Under the pieces are notes generated by a model, which was not told the DNA's origin, did not search any database, and saw only the letters and a program-made list of their open reading frames with translations. This document shows, in pieces, positions 1-5,735 of a stretch of 7,439 bases of DNA. A program made the translations under genes and the position numbers. This DNA is from Desulfosporosinus sp. (GTDB lineage: Bacteria; Bacillota; Desulfitobacteriia; Desulfitobacteriales; Desulfitobacteriaceae): positions 14,406 to 21,844 of the forward strand of contig PKWS01000090.1 of the NCBI GenBank assembly GCA_003132105.1, in the 5' to 3' direction. Each line of letters opens with the position of its first letter. The first letter of the stretch is position 1.

Positions 1-2
1 CG

Positions 3-116
3 ACCCAGGACGTGTCTAGTGTCGAATGCGCCTGGACGGAGTTGGCATTCGACCGACCGCCGGCGCCTGAAGGCTTGGAGCTAGCTAAGTTTTCTTTACA
101 TATATTGAAGAAATAA
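3..116 (+). CDS. Possible C-terminal end of an upstream gene (partial)
   Basis: An open frame runs in from the window edge and stops at TAA 114-116, giving about 37 codons. The visible peptide includes WTELAFDRPPAPEGLELAK and ends HILKK. It matches no family I recognise. This frame stays open to base 114, frame 2 stops at once, and frame 1 gives an Arg/Pro-rich peptide that does not look like protein. The stretch is richer in GC than the AT-rich spacer that follows, which fits a coding-to-noncoding boundary. A 9-bp inverted repeat (21-29 with 45-53) lies inside it. With no start visible and so short a length, this is only a weak call. Confidence 0.3.
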   Translation, partial: TQDVSSVECAWTELAFDRPPAPEGLELAKFSLHILKK

Positions 117-154
117 GTTGAGATGAGAAAGTGAAATTATTATCATTTTACTTA

Positions 155-183
155 TTGACCTGCAATTGATTAGATGCTATTCT
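155..183 (+). promoter_or_regulatory. Candidate sigma-A promoter for the zinc-ribbon gene and possibly the Hdr operon
   Basis: A -35 box TTGACC (155-160, five of six matches) is followed by a 17-base spacer and TATTCT (178-183, four of six). A TG at 175-176 gives an extended -10. The surrounding sequence is AT-rich. No terminator is visible between the zinc-ribbon gene and the Hdr genes, so this promoter could also feed the Hdr operon. Confidence 0.5.
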
Positions 184-201
184 TAGATTGTTAATCCACA
201 C

Positions 202-215
202 GGGGGGGGGAGGGG
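202..215 (+). repeat. Homopolymeric G tract overlapping the ribosome binding region
   Basis: Nine consecutive G (202-210), one A, then four G (212-215) lie 7 to 20 bases ahead of the GTG start at 222. The GAGGGG at its 3' end is the only candidate ribosome binding site for that gene. Such a tract can slip during replication and change the leader length or the distance from the promoter. It is also a classic place for sequencing error, so its exact length is uncertain. Confidence 0.6.
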
Positions 216-221
216 TATTCG

Positions 222-476
222 GTGTTAGAATGTTCTCATTGTGGGACGTTAGTTTCTGAATTTCGTCCTAAATTTTTTATGGTTTTAGAAAAAATAGATC
301 CGATGCCACCTAATGTGAAAGAGATTACTTGTCCAAACTGCAGTGGGATTAATTACGCCATAAATCTTAGCTATTGTTCTAAATGTTCCTTTTTCCAACC
401 ACTTTATAATCCTATGGAACCTGACCAGATCCTAAACATTGGGTGTCGAGGTCAGTGTATGCGAACTATTAATTAA
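222..476 (+). CDS. Small cysteine-rich zinc-ribbon-like protein of unknown function
   Basis: This is an 84-residue protein starting at GTG 222 behind the G-rich leader. It has four CxxC-type pairs: C4/C7 (CSHC), C37/C40 (CPNC), C52/C55 (CSKC), and a looser C75/C79 near the end. The first three pairs look like zinc-ribbon or zinc-knuckle ligands. There is no CP-terminated CxxCxxCxxxCP motif, so a ferredoxin is less likely than a zinc site. No signal peptide or membrane segment is visible, so it is probably cytoplasmic. It lies 114 bases upstream of the Met-rich gene with no terminator between, so it may share a transcript with the Hdr genes. A regulatory or metal-binding role would be a guess. 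I do not recognise the family. Confidence 0.6.
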   Translation: MLECSHCGTLVSEFRPKFFMVLEKIDPMPPNVKEITCPNCSGINYAINLSYCSKCSFFQPLYNPMEPDQILNIGCRGQCMRTIN

Positions 477-590
477 TCATGATCAAGCCAGTGTATGATA
501 TTTGTTTGAGAGGAAGCGATTTGGGAATTGTGAAAATAACTAATTTGTTTAGATCTAAATAACTATCAACTTATTGAGGAGGGCTTAACA

Positions 591-824
591 ATGGCAGATA
601 ACTATTTAGAGGCCTACGGTAAGGAAACCAGTGAGGCTGCAGGGGATCGCACTCTTAAGTATTTTGAAGATCTCTTTAGTATGGAGATGCCTTTGAGTCG
701 AATGATGAAAATGATGCCTGGTATGGTTAAGTTCATGATGTCGAGCAAGGACACACGGGAAGATTTGTTCAAGTTCATGCCTCAAATGGCGCCTATGATT
801 AAGCAGGCGGTTAAAGGCAAGTAG
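591..824 (+). CDS. Small methionine-rich protein heading the Hdr-like operon
   Basis: This 77-residue protein starts at ATG 591 behind a strong GAGGAGGG (576-583) with 7-base spacing. About 13 residues are Met, concentrated in the second half (SRMMKMMPGMVKFMM, then KFMPQMAPMIK), with Pro breaking short amphipathic stretches. The first ~28 residues are polar and acidic. There is no Cys, so it does not bind a cluster. The hydrophobic stretches are too short and too interrupted by charge for a normal transmembrane helix. HdrC starts 31 bases after its stop, so it is very probably an operon member. The same kind of Met/Pro-rich sequence forms the tail of the flavin/iron-sulfur fusion remnant near 6780-7180. 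A flexible contact surface or scaffold for the complex, or a membrane-surface tether, is inference. I recognise no named family. Confidence 0.8.
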   Translation: MADNYLEAYGKETSEAAGDRTLKYFEDLFSMEMPLSRMMKMMPGMVKFMMSSKDTREDLFKFMPQMAPMIKQAVKGK

Positions 825-855
825 GCAAAAACTAAAGCAGAATGGAGGGAAACTT

Positions 856-1563
856 GTGCTCGAACAAGTTAAAGACTGGGACGACGATTTTTATGAGCGG
901 TGGAAACCCATCGCTATGGGATTTGTCAATGAGGCACAACGATGTTTGCAATGTGGAAAGTGTACGGGTCAATGTCCGGCGGCCGCGGTGACACCGGGTT
1001 ACAATCCTAGAAAATTGATTCGCGACCTAGTAAATGGGAATATCAAACGGGTTTTATCCAGTGTGGAACTGTGGCAATGCTTTTTCTGTAGTGGTTGTTA
1101 TGCTACTTGCCCGATGGATATTAACTTCCCATTTTTTATCTTCATGCTTCGTTTAGCCTCGATGAATGAAGGATACGGCTGGGAAGATGTTAAGCAACTC
1201 GAAGCTTATGCGGAGAAGGACTATCTGAAAGATGGTATTACCGTTTCGTCTCGAGAGAGGAATCCATTTGTAGTGGATACAATTGGAGACATTGGTAAAA
1301 TTCGTGAAGCGGCAGGACTCCCTACTAAGCGAATCGTCAGTAAGCGGGGCGTGGCTGAGATTAACATGATTTCGGATCTGAGTGGCATGACAAGCTTTAT
1401 GAAGAAAATCGGCGGAGTCGATCTCTTAGATTGTACTACGTGCGACGATGCGCAAGCGAAGAAGTGCAAAACCAAGCCTCTGCCTTCTAGAGTAGGAAAA
1501 ATTAAGACAAAAATGCGGTTTTACAATTATGGAGAACCGATAGGAGGAAAGACAAATGCCTAG
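856..1563 (+). CDS. hdrC: HdrC-like [4Fe-4S] ferredoxin subunit (first copy)
   Basis: This 235-residue electron-transfer subunit is of the heterodisulfide reductase C type. It starts at GTG 856 behind GGAGGG (844-849). Two complete [4Fe-4S] motifs of the form CxxCxxCxxxCP are visible: C30, C33, C36, C40 (CLQCGKCTGQCP) and C75, C78, C81, C85 (CFFCSGCYATCP). This is the usual HdrC alpha-helical ferredoxin layout. The protein is longer than many HdrC because of a C-terminal extension with three more Cys (C193, C196, C204), whose role is unclear. There is no signal peptide, so it is cytoplasmic. Its end overlaps the next gene, hdrB, by 8 bases, pointing to coupled translation. It would relay electrons between the HdrA flavoprotein and the HdrB partner. 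Confidence 0.88.
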   Translation: MLEQVKDWDDDFYERWKPIAMGFVNEAQRCLQCGKCTGQCPAAAVTPGYNPRKLIRDLVNGNIKRVLSSVELWQCFFCSGCYATCPMDINFPFFIFMLRLASMNEGYGWEDVKQLEAYAEKDYLKDGITVSSRERNPFVVDTIGDIGKIREAAGLPTKRIVSKRGVAEINMISDLSGMTSFMKKIGGVDLLDCTTCDDAQAKKCKTKPLPSRVGKIKTKMRFYNYGEPIGGKTNA

Positions 1564-2485
1564 GCTTGATATAGTAGCTCAAATTCCAATACCCAAGAAA
1601 ATTTTCCTCTTCAAAAGCTGTGTTGCCAGTAATAAATACCCTGGAATTGAAGCGTGCTCTTCCGATACCCTGCGTGTTCTTGGAATAGAACCCGTGGAAT
1701 CGGATGAACAGACATGCTGTGGTGGTTTTGTAACCTTTGCCAATGTTGCAGCCCCTACCGCCTCCATGCCTGCAGTGGCTCGTAATCTTTCGCTGGCAGA
1801 GGAAAAAGGACTTGATACGTGCGTTGTTTGTAACGGTTGCTGGACGTTCCTTAATGAGTTTGGTCATTTCATGAATCATAATGAAGAAGTTAAGGCCAGT
1901 GTCAACATGATGTTAAACATGATGGGCAAGGAATATAAAGGGACAAGCAACGTTTATCATATCGCCGAAATGTACTATCGCTTGAAAGAAGAAATTGCGA
2001 AAAATGTCAAACGCCCGCTTAAGGGAATTAAAATCGCAACACATTATGGCTGTCATTATCTCGGAGGCGGGAAATATACTGCTATTGATGATGCCCAGAT
2101 GCCTTCTTATTTAGAAGAAATTATTGAAATCTTAGGGGGAGAGGTCGTCCCTTATACGGCTAACCGTGAATGTTGCGGGACAGGCTTTACGCAGGTTATC
2201 AATGGTAAAGACCTTTCGCTAGAGCATACCAAAATCAAATTAGATTCCGTCAAAGAGGCCGATCCTGATATCCTGGTCGTCCAGTGTCCTTACTGTCACA
2301 GTCAGTTAGACCGCATTCAACAACAATTTAATTTCCGTAATGAGGGAGATTACCAAACTCCTGTTGTGCACATCGCTCAACTCGTCGGTATGGGTTTGGG
2401 ACTTGATGTAGCGAAGTTAGGTTTTGCCGCCCATGTCAGTGGACGTGCACGTCTCGAAAATGTCTTAGACCGAATTGGTCGTTAA
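1556..2485 (+). CDS. hdrB: HdrB-like subunit with two CCG domains (first copy)
   Basis: This 309-residue protein starts at ATG 1556 behind AGGAGG (1542-1547). It holds two full cysteine-rich CCG domains. Domain one uses C22, C54-C55, C92 and C95 (CX31CCX36CX2C). Domain two uses C166, C206-C207, C244 and C247 (CX39CCX36CX2C). In methanogen HdrB, motifs of this kind bind the noncubane [4Fe-4S] clusters that cleave a disulfide. Every ligand position is present here, so both sites could be active. The length is typical of the family. By family knowledge it is the catalytic or thiol/disulfide-binding subunit paired with the HdrC upstream. The real substrate cannot be read from the sequence. HdrA follows after an 18-base gap. 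Confidence 0.9.
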   Translation: MPRLDIVAQIPIPKKIFLFKSCVASNKYPGIEACSSDTLRVLGIEPVESDEQTCCGGFVTFANVAAPTASMPAVARNLSLAEEKGLDTCVVCNGCWTFLNEFGHFMNHNEEVKASVNMMLNMMGKEYKGTSNVYHIAEMYYRLKEEIAKNVKRPLKGIKIATHYGCHYLGGGKYTAIDDAQMPSYLEEIIEILGGEVVPYTANRECCGTGFTQVINGKDLSLEHTKIKLDSVKEADPDILVVQCPYCHSQLDRIQQQFNFRNEGDYQTPVVHIAQLVGMGLGLDVAKLGFAAHVSGRARLENVLDRIGR

Positions 2486-2503
2486 TAGAGGAGGACAGGT
2501 ATC

Positions 2504-3517
2504 TTGAGCAAAAAGACGCTAGTTATAGGCGGAGGAATTGCAGGAATTACCGCCGCAGAGAAAATTGCCCAAAACGGTGGAACTGTAATTTTAATTGAAA
2601 AAGAAAACGCGCTCGGAGGGAACTTTGCAAAATTAACCTATACATTTCCGGTCCTAGGGGATGCGAAGGCCTTAGTTTCTCAAGAAGTTCAAAAAGTTCA
2701 GGCCTCGTCCAACATTGAGATTCTGACCGATACGACTGTCACAGCCTGTCAAGGGGAGCTCGGAGATTTTACGGTCGAGTTAACCACGTCGAACGGAACC
2801 CGCAAGGAAAACGTCGGTGCCATTATTGTTGCTGCAGGCTTTCATTACATGGAGCCCACGGCTTACACCGAGTATAGCTACGGTCGGAGCCCTAACGTGG
2901 TTACAAGCTTAGAATTTGAGAAAATGGCGGCAGAAAACCGCTTGCCTCAGGGAAATGTTCGGGTCGTCTTTGTTCATTGTGTGGGTTCGCGAGATAAAGC
3001 GAAGGGCCATGTTTACTGTTCGAAAATCTGTTGTTCCTATTCCGCAAAACACGCCATCATGATGAAAAAAGCCAATCCTCAATCGAAATCCTACGTTTTC
3101 TATATCGACATCCGTGCGCTCGGCAAAGGTTACGAAGAGTTCATACGTTCGGCCATGGAAGAGTATAACGTGCGCTATATCCGTGGACGGGTGGCCAAAG
3201 TGTTGGAAAGCGAAGGAAAACTCCTGGTCCGTGCTGAGGATTCCCTCATGGGAAACCCAGTAGAAGTGGAAGCAGATTTAGTGGTCTTGGCATCCGCCAT
3301 GGAACCACCTGTTGGATCACGTGATCTGGCAGCGATTTTAGGGATTGCGACGGATGAGTATGGATTCTTCCAAGATGTGGAGTCGAATGTGCAACCTTGC
3401 CACTCCTCTAAACCCGGTATTTTCCTTGCAGGAAGCTGTACGCAACCAATGGAAATTGCCAGTGCTGTGGCGATGGGCGGACTTTCAGCCATTGAGGCTC
3501 TTGCAGTGACCCGCTAA
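2504..3517 (+). CDS. hdrA: Short HdrA-type FAD/[4Fe-4S] flavoprotein
   Basis: This 337-residue protein starts at TTG 2504, with GAGGAGG (2488-2494) at good spacing. An N-terminal dinucleotide-binding fold is visible (GGGIAGITAAEKIA, residues 9-22, then ILIEKE and LGGN). A [4Fe-4S] site typical of HdrA is formed by C159, C172, C176 and C177 (HCVGSR, then YCSKICC). The downstream stretch FYIDIRALGKGYEEF is an HdrA signature, and the C-terminal GIFLAGSCTQPMEIASAVAMGG is a typical FAD-closing motif. It lacks the N-terminal ferredoxin domain and C-terminal ferredoxin inserts of full-length methanogen HdrA. It also lacks the Cys usually found after the conserved TFP (here TFPVLGDAKAL). This compact form resembles sHdrA or QmoA rather than bifurcating HdrA. 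It is probably the electron hub of the complex. Confidence 0.9.
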   Translation: MSKKTLVIGGGIAGITAAEKIAQNGGTVILIEKENALGGNFAKLTYTFPVLGDAKALVSQEVQKVQASSNIEILTDTTVTACQGELGDFTVELTTSNGTRKENVGAIIVAAGFHYMEPTAYTEYSYGRSPNVVTSLEFEKMAAENRLPQGNVRVVFVHCVGSRDKAKGHVYCSKICCSYSAKHAIMMKKANPQSKSYVFYIDIRALGKGYEEFIRSAMEEYNVRYIRGRVAKVLESEGKLLVRAEDSLMGNPVEVEADLVVLASAMEPPVGSRDLAAILGIATDEYGFFQDVESNVQPCHSSKPGIFLAGSCTQPMEIASAVAMGGLSAIEALAVTR

Positions 3518-3548
3518 GAACGCTGAAATGTAAGGATGTGAACCTAAA

Positions 3549-3938
3549 ATGCGTTTGCGTATTCAGGAAGACGGTATTCGAACAATCGTAGAAGAGGGCA
3601 TTCATAAGTCCCTCACAGCTTGCATGCAATGTTCAAAGTGTGGCGGGGGATGTGCTCATGTGGATGAATTCGACTTGTCCCCACGTCAAGTCATTGAATA
3701 CTTGCTGGATGGTCTGGATGAACAGGTTTTAGACAGCCGTACTATCTGGTTATGCGGGAAAAATTGCACCGGGTGCGAAGCAATATGCCCGGTCGGTATC
3801 CCGTTAAATGAAATTATGGCGACGCTCCGCGAAGAAGCAACGCGCCGTGGTATTGAACCTAAATTCCAACAGCCGTCTTTGATATATCATAAGTTTGATC
3901 ACTGTTCAAAACACCGGAGAGAGGGTGAAGAGGGTTGA
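3549..3938 (+). CDS. Small HdrC-like ferredoxin with one atypical cluster motif
   Basis: This 129-residue protein starts at ATG 3549. Its ribosome binding site is weak (AAGGA at 3532-3536, about 12 bases away), 31 bases after hdrA. The first [4Fe-4S] motif is C25, C28, C31, C35 but ends in CA, not CP (CMQCSKCGGGCA). The second is C69, C73, C76, C80 with a CX3CX2CX3CP pattern (CGKNCTGCEAICP), one residue longer than usual in the first gap. It aligns well with the next gene: both have xQCSKCxGGC, then (D)EQVL or DQVL, then the second motif. It therefore looks like a tandem HdrC duplicate without the C-terminal extension. Its position matches the small 'hyp' gene between hdrA and hdrC2 in sHdr clusters. 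Whether it is homologous to that protein I cannot say. The stop overlaps the next TTG start. Confidence 0.82.
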   Translation: MRLRIQEDGIRTIVEEGIHKSLTACMQCSKCGGGCAHVDEFDLSPRQVIEYLLDGLDEQVLDSRTIWLCGKNCTGCEAICPVGIPLNEIMATLREEATRRGIEPKFQQPSLIYHKFDHCSKHRREGEEG

Positions 3939-4519
3939 AAGTAGTACTCCAAGAGGAACACAGTTTTCTTGAAGAGGTAGAAGCACGGAGCGGACAAAAA
4001 GTTCAAGAGTGCTATCAGTGCAGTAAATGCTCAGGAGGGTGCCCATTTTCCCAGGTCATGGACTATGCACCTAACTCGATTTTAGAAATGATTGTCTACG
4101 GCATGAAAGATCAAGTTTTACCTAGCAAAACGATTCAAATGTGCATTCAGTGTGGAACGTGCGGTGCCCAGTGTCCTGCAGGTTTCGAACTTTACGAAGT
4201 GATGAATGTACTGCGGTCGATGGCCAAAGAAGAAGGGTACACGTCAAACGAGAAGAAAATCCCTAAGATGAACAAGATTTTCCTAGGAGAGGTTCGAAAT
4301 ATCGGGCGGATGCACGAAGTGGGTCTGATGGTCAAGAATATGCTTTCCCAGGGAGAACTAGTTCGGGATGTGACCGCGTTGATTCCGATTGGACCCCCTA
4401 TGTTCTTGAAGGGTATTATGAGTATCGGCGACATCCTACCTCATAAGATTCACGGACAGGCCGCTGTGGCTAAAATATTTGACAATGTGCAGAAAATGCA
4501 AGGAGGGCATACGTTATGA
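3935..4519 (+). CDS. hdrC: HdrC-like [4Fe-4S] ferredoxin subunit (second copy)
   Basis: This 194-residue protein starts at TTG 3935 inside the stop of the preceding gene (TTGA overlap), behind a purine-rich GAAGAGGG. Two standard cluster motifs are present: C26, C29, C32, C36 (CYQCSKCSGGCP) and C70, C73, C76, C80 (CIQCGTCGAQCP). The remaining ~110 residues form a helical C-terminal region without further Cys, containing IPIGPPMFLKGIMSIG and ending KMQGGHTL. This is the usual HdrC size and layout. There is no signal peptide. It ends in an ATGA overlap with the second hdrB, so the pair is almost certainly co-translated and forms an HdrC-HdrB unit that passes electrons to or from HdrA. Confidence 0.88.
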   Translation: MKVVLQEEHSFLEEVEARSGQKVQECYQCSKCSGGCPFSQVMDYAPNSILEMIVYGMKDQVLPSKTIQMCIQCGTCGAQCPAGFELYEVMNVLRSMAKEEGYTSNEKKIPKMNKIFLGEVRNIGRMHEVGLMVKNMLSQGELVRDVTALIPIGPPMFLKGIMSIGDILPHKIHGQAAVAKIFDNVQKMQGGHTL

Positions 4520-5382
4520 AGACTGGATACTTTCCTGGATGTACCCTCCACTCAACTGCCAAGAATTATGAATCCTCAACCCGTGAAGTTTTAAAAGCGT
4601 TAGATGTTCAATTGGAAGAGATTCCAGATTGGAACTGCTGTGGGTCTACCCCGGCTCATCAGGTCGATCACCTTTTAGCTTTGGCCTTACCTGCTAGAAA
4701 CTTAGCACAAGCCGAGAAAGCGGGCATGAAAGAAGTCATGGCTCCCTGTGCCGCATGTTTCAATCACTTACGCACGGCTGAGATCGAGTGTGCTGAAAGT
4801 AAAGAAACATCCGAGAGAGTCCAACAAGCCATCGAGATGAACTACAATAATACAGTTCATGTGCTGAATATCTTAGAACTGTTGGTGGATCGGATTGGGC
4901 TTGACAAAGTGGCTGCTAGAGTAAAAAAACCCTTAAAGGGTTTGAAAATTGCTCCCTATTACGGATGCATGCTGACTCGCCCGGCGAAGATTGCCCAGTT
5001 TGACCACCCGACGAATCCGGTCAGTATGGATAAACTCTTAGTAGCCTTAGGGGCTGAAGTGGTTTCCTGGGACAGTAAAACCGATTGCTGCGGTGCAGCT
5101 TATGTGTTAACTAGGCCGGAAATCGTGGTCGAGCTGAGTGGCAAAATTGTATATCAAGCCAAAGAAGCTGGAGTGGACGCCATCGCAACCGCTTGCCCCA
5201 TGTGCATGTCGAATCTCGATTTGCGCCAAGGAGCTATGACGAAAGCAACAGGTAGGAAAACCAAGGTGCCCGTGATGTATATAACGGAACTGATCGGTAT
5301 GGCGTTTGGAATTCCTAACTCTGTGTTGGGACTCCGTAAGCATGTTGTTAGCACTGCTCCAGTCACGGTGAAAATTAGTTAA
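4516..5382 (+). CDS. hdrB: HdrB-like subunit with two CCG domains (second copy)
   Basis: This 288-residue protein starts at ATG 4516 behind AGGAGGG (4501-4507), overlapping the stop of hdrC by four bases. The first CCG domain has C9, C41-C42, C78 and C81 (CX31CCX35CX2C). The second has C151, C191-C192, C227 and C230 (CX39CCX34CX2C). All ligands for two noncubane-type clusters are present. The N-terminal YFPGC and the PDWNCCG stretch are classic for HdrB. The sequence differs clearly from the first hdrB (the start of domain one and the Cys surroundings differ), so the two are ancient paralogues rather than a recent copy. It is the last gene before the operon terminator. In sHdr complexes the second B subunit makes a distinct electron-accepting or substrate-binding site. 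Its substrate here is unknown. Confidence 0.9.
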   Translation: MKTGYFPGCTLHSTAKNYESSTREVLKALDVQLEEIPDWNCCGSTPAHQVDHLLALALPARNLAQAEKAGMKEVMAPCAACFNHLRTAEIECAESKETSERVQQAIEMNYNNTVHVLNILELLVDRIGLDKVAARVKKPLKGLKIAPYYGCMLTRPAKIAQFDHPTNPVSMDKLLVALGAEVVSWDSKTDCCGAAYVLTRPEIVVELSGKIVYQAKEAGVDAIATACPMCMSNLDLRQGAMTKATGRKTKVPVMYITELIGMAFGIPNSVLGLRKHVVSTAPVTVKIS

Positions 5383-5418
5383 GAGATCGTTTTCATTCTA
5401 ACCCCTTTATATATTCGG

Positions 5419-5454
5419 AAGCCCAAAAGCTAGTAATAGTTTTTGGGCTTTTTT
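5419..5454 (+). terminator. Intrinsic terminator of the Hdr-like operon
   Basis: A perfect 10-bp stem, AAGCCCAAAA (5419-5428) with TTTTGGGCTT (5441-5450), encloses a 12-base loop that can itself form a small CTA/TAG stem. It runs directly into TTTT (5451-5454). It lies 37 bases after the last hdrB stop. Confidence 0.92.
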
Positions 5455-5511
5455 ATAAAGATTTTTCTTATCAGTTGTTGCATTTATCTGTATTGATACT
5501 CATAGAATGCC

Positions 5512-5539
5512 TTGCCCTATTATCAAAAAGGCCTATAAT
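5512..5539 (+). promoter_or_regulatory. Promoter with perfect -10 box ahead of the fusion remnant
   Basis: TTGCCC (5512-5517, four of six matches to TTGACA) is followed by a 16-base spacer and a perfect TATAAT (5534-5539). It sits downstream of the Hdr operon terminator and upstream of the flavin fusion remnant, so it probably drove that gene separately. The predicted start near 5546 lies against a dyad, GGGTTACCC (5553-5561), that could be an operator. Confidence 0.6.
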
Positions 5540-5567
5540 TCTATATACCCCAGGGTTACCCAGTTAG

Positions 5568-5588
5568 TAAGCGAAAGGAGGGCGCTTA
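5568..5588 (+). promoter_or_regulatory. Leader hairpin presenting a ribosome binding site in its loop
   Basis: TAAGCG (5568-5573) pairs with CGCTTA (5583-5588). The 9-base loop AAAGGAGGG is a near-ideal Shine-Dalgarno sequence, 7 bases ahead of TTG 5590. The hairpin may expose or control translation of the short ORF that follows. No known riboswitch family is recognised. Confidence 0.4.
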
Positions 5589-5589
5589 T

Positions 5590-5697
5590 TTGCAGGGCAA
5601 AATAATATTTATAAGTCATTGCTCTTTTTTTACTACTATTGACCCTTCGAGAATCCTATGTGTTAAGAACAGATCTAAAATCCATCAGTTCGCTTAA
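5590..5697 (+). CDS. Possible 35-codon leader peptide or gene remnant
   Basis: TTG 5590 follows AAAGGAGGG (5574-5582) at ideal spacing and opens a 35-codon frame ending at TAA 5695-5697. The N-terminus MQGKIIFISHC resembles the start of small cysteine-containing proteins that begin with a beta strand ending in SHC. The rest (SFFTTIDPSRILCVKNR) has two Cys in total over the peptide but no clear domain. It may be a real leader peptide, the stump of a truncated gene, or chance. Its main support is the good ribosome binding site and its position after a strong promoter. It ends 38 bases before the start of the flavin fusion remnant. Confidence 0.3.
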   Translation: MQGKIIFISHCSFFTTIDPSRILCVKNRSKIHQFA

Positions 5698-5735
5698 AAA
5701 GAGGCGGAACTATGATCTTACAAGGAGTGAAGAGA

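Noticed and set aside
131..145. Fur-box-like sequence upstream of the 155-183 promoter
   Set aside because: The right half (ATTATCA) fits the 7-1-7 pattern fully but the left half matches only about three of seven positions. In an AT-rich spacer this is expected by chance.
551..559. AGATCTAAA shared upstream of the Met-rich gene and the fusion gene (again at 5671-5679)
   Set aside because: A nine-base match between two places is common by chance in a window of this size, and the distances to the starts differ (40 and 65 bases).
477..590. A separate promoter for the Hdr operon
   Set aside because: TATGAT (494-499) and TTGTGA (528-533) are present, but neither has a partner box at acceptable spacing. 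No promoter could be supported.
1502..1879. Long minus-strand open frames opposite hdrB and opposite the fusion remnant (such as 6389-6715)
   Set aside because: They lie entirely across genes with clear family motifs, have no good ribosome binding sites, and give peptides with no recognisable domains.
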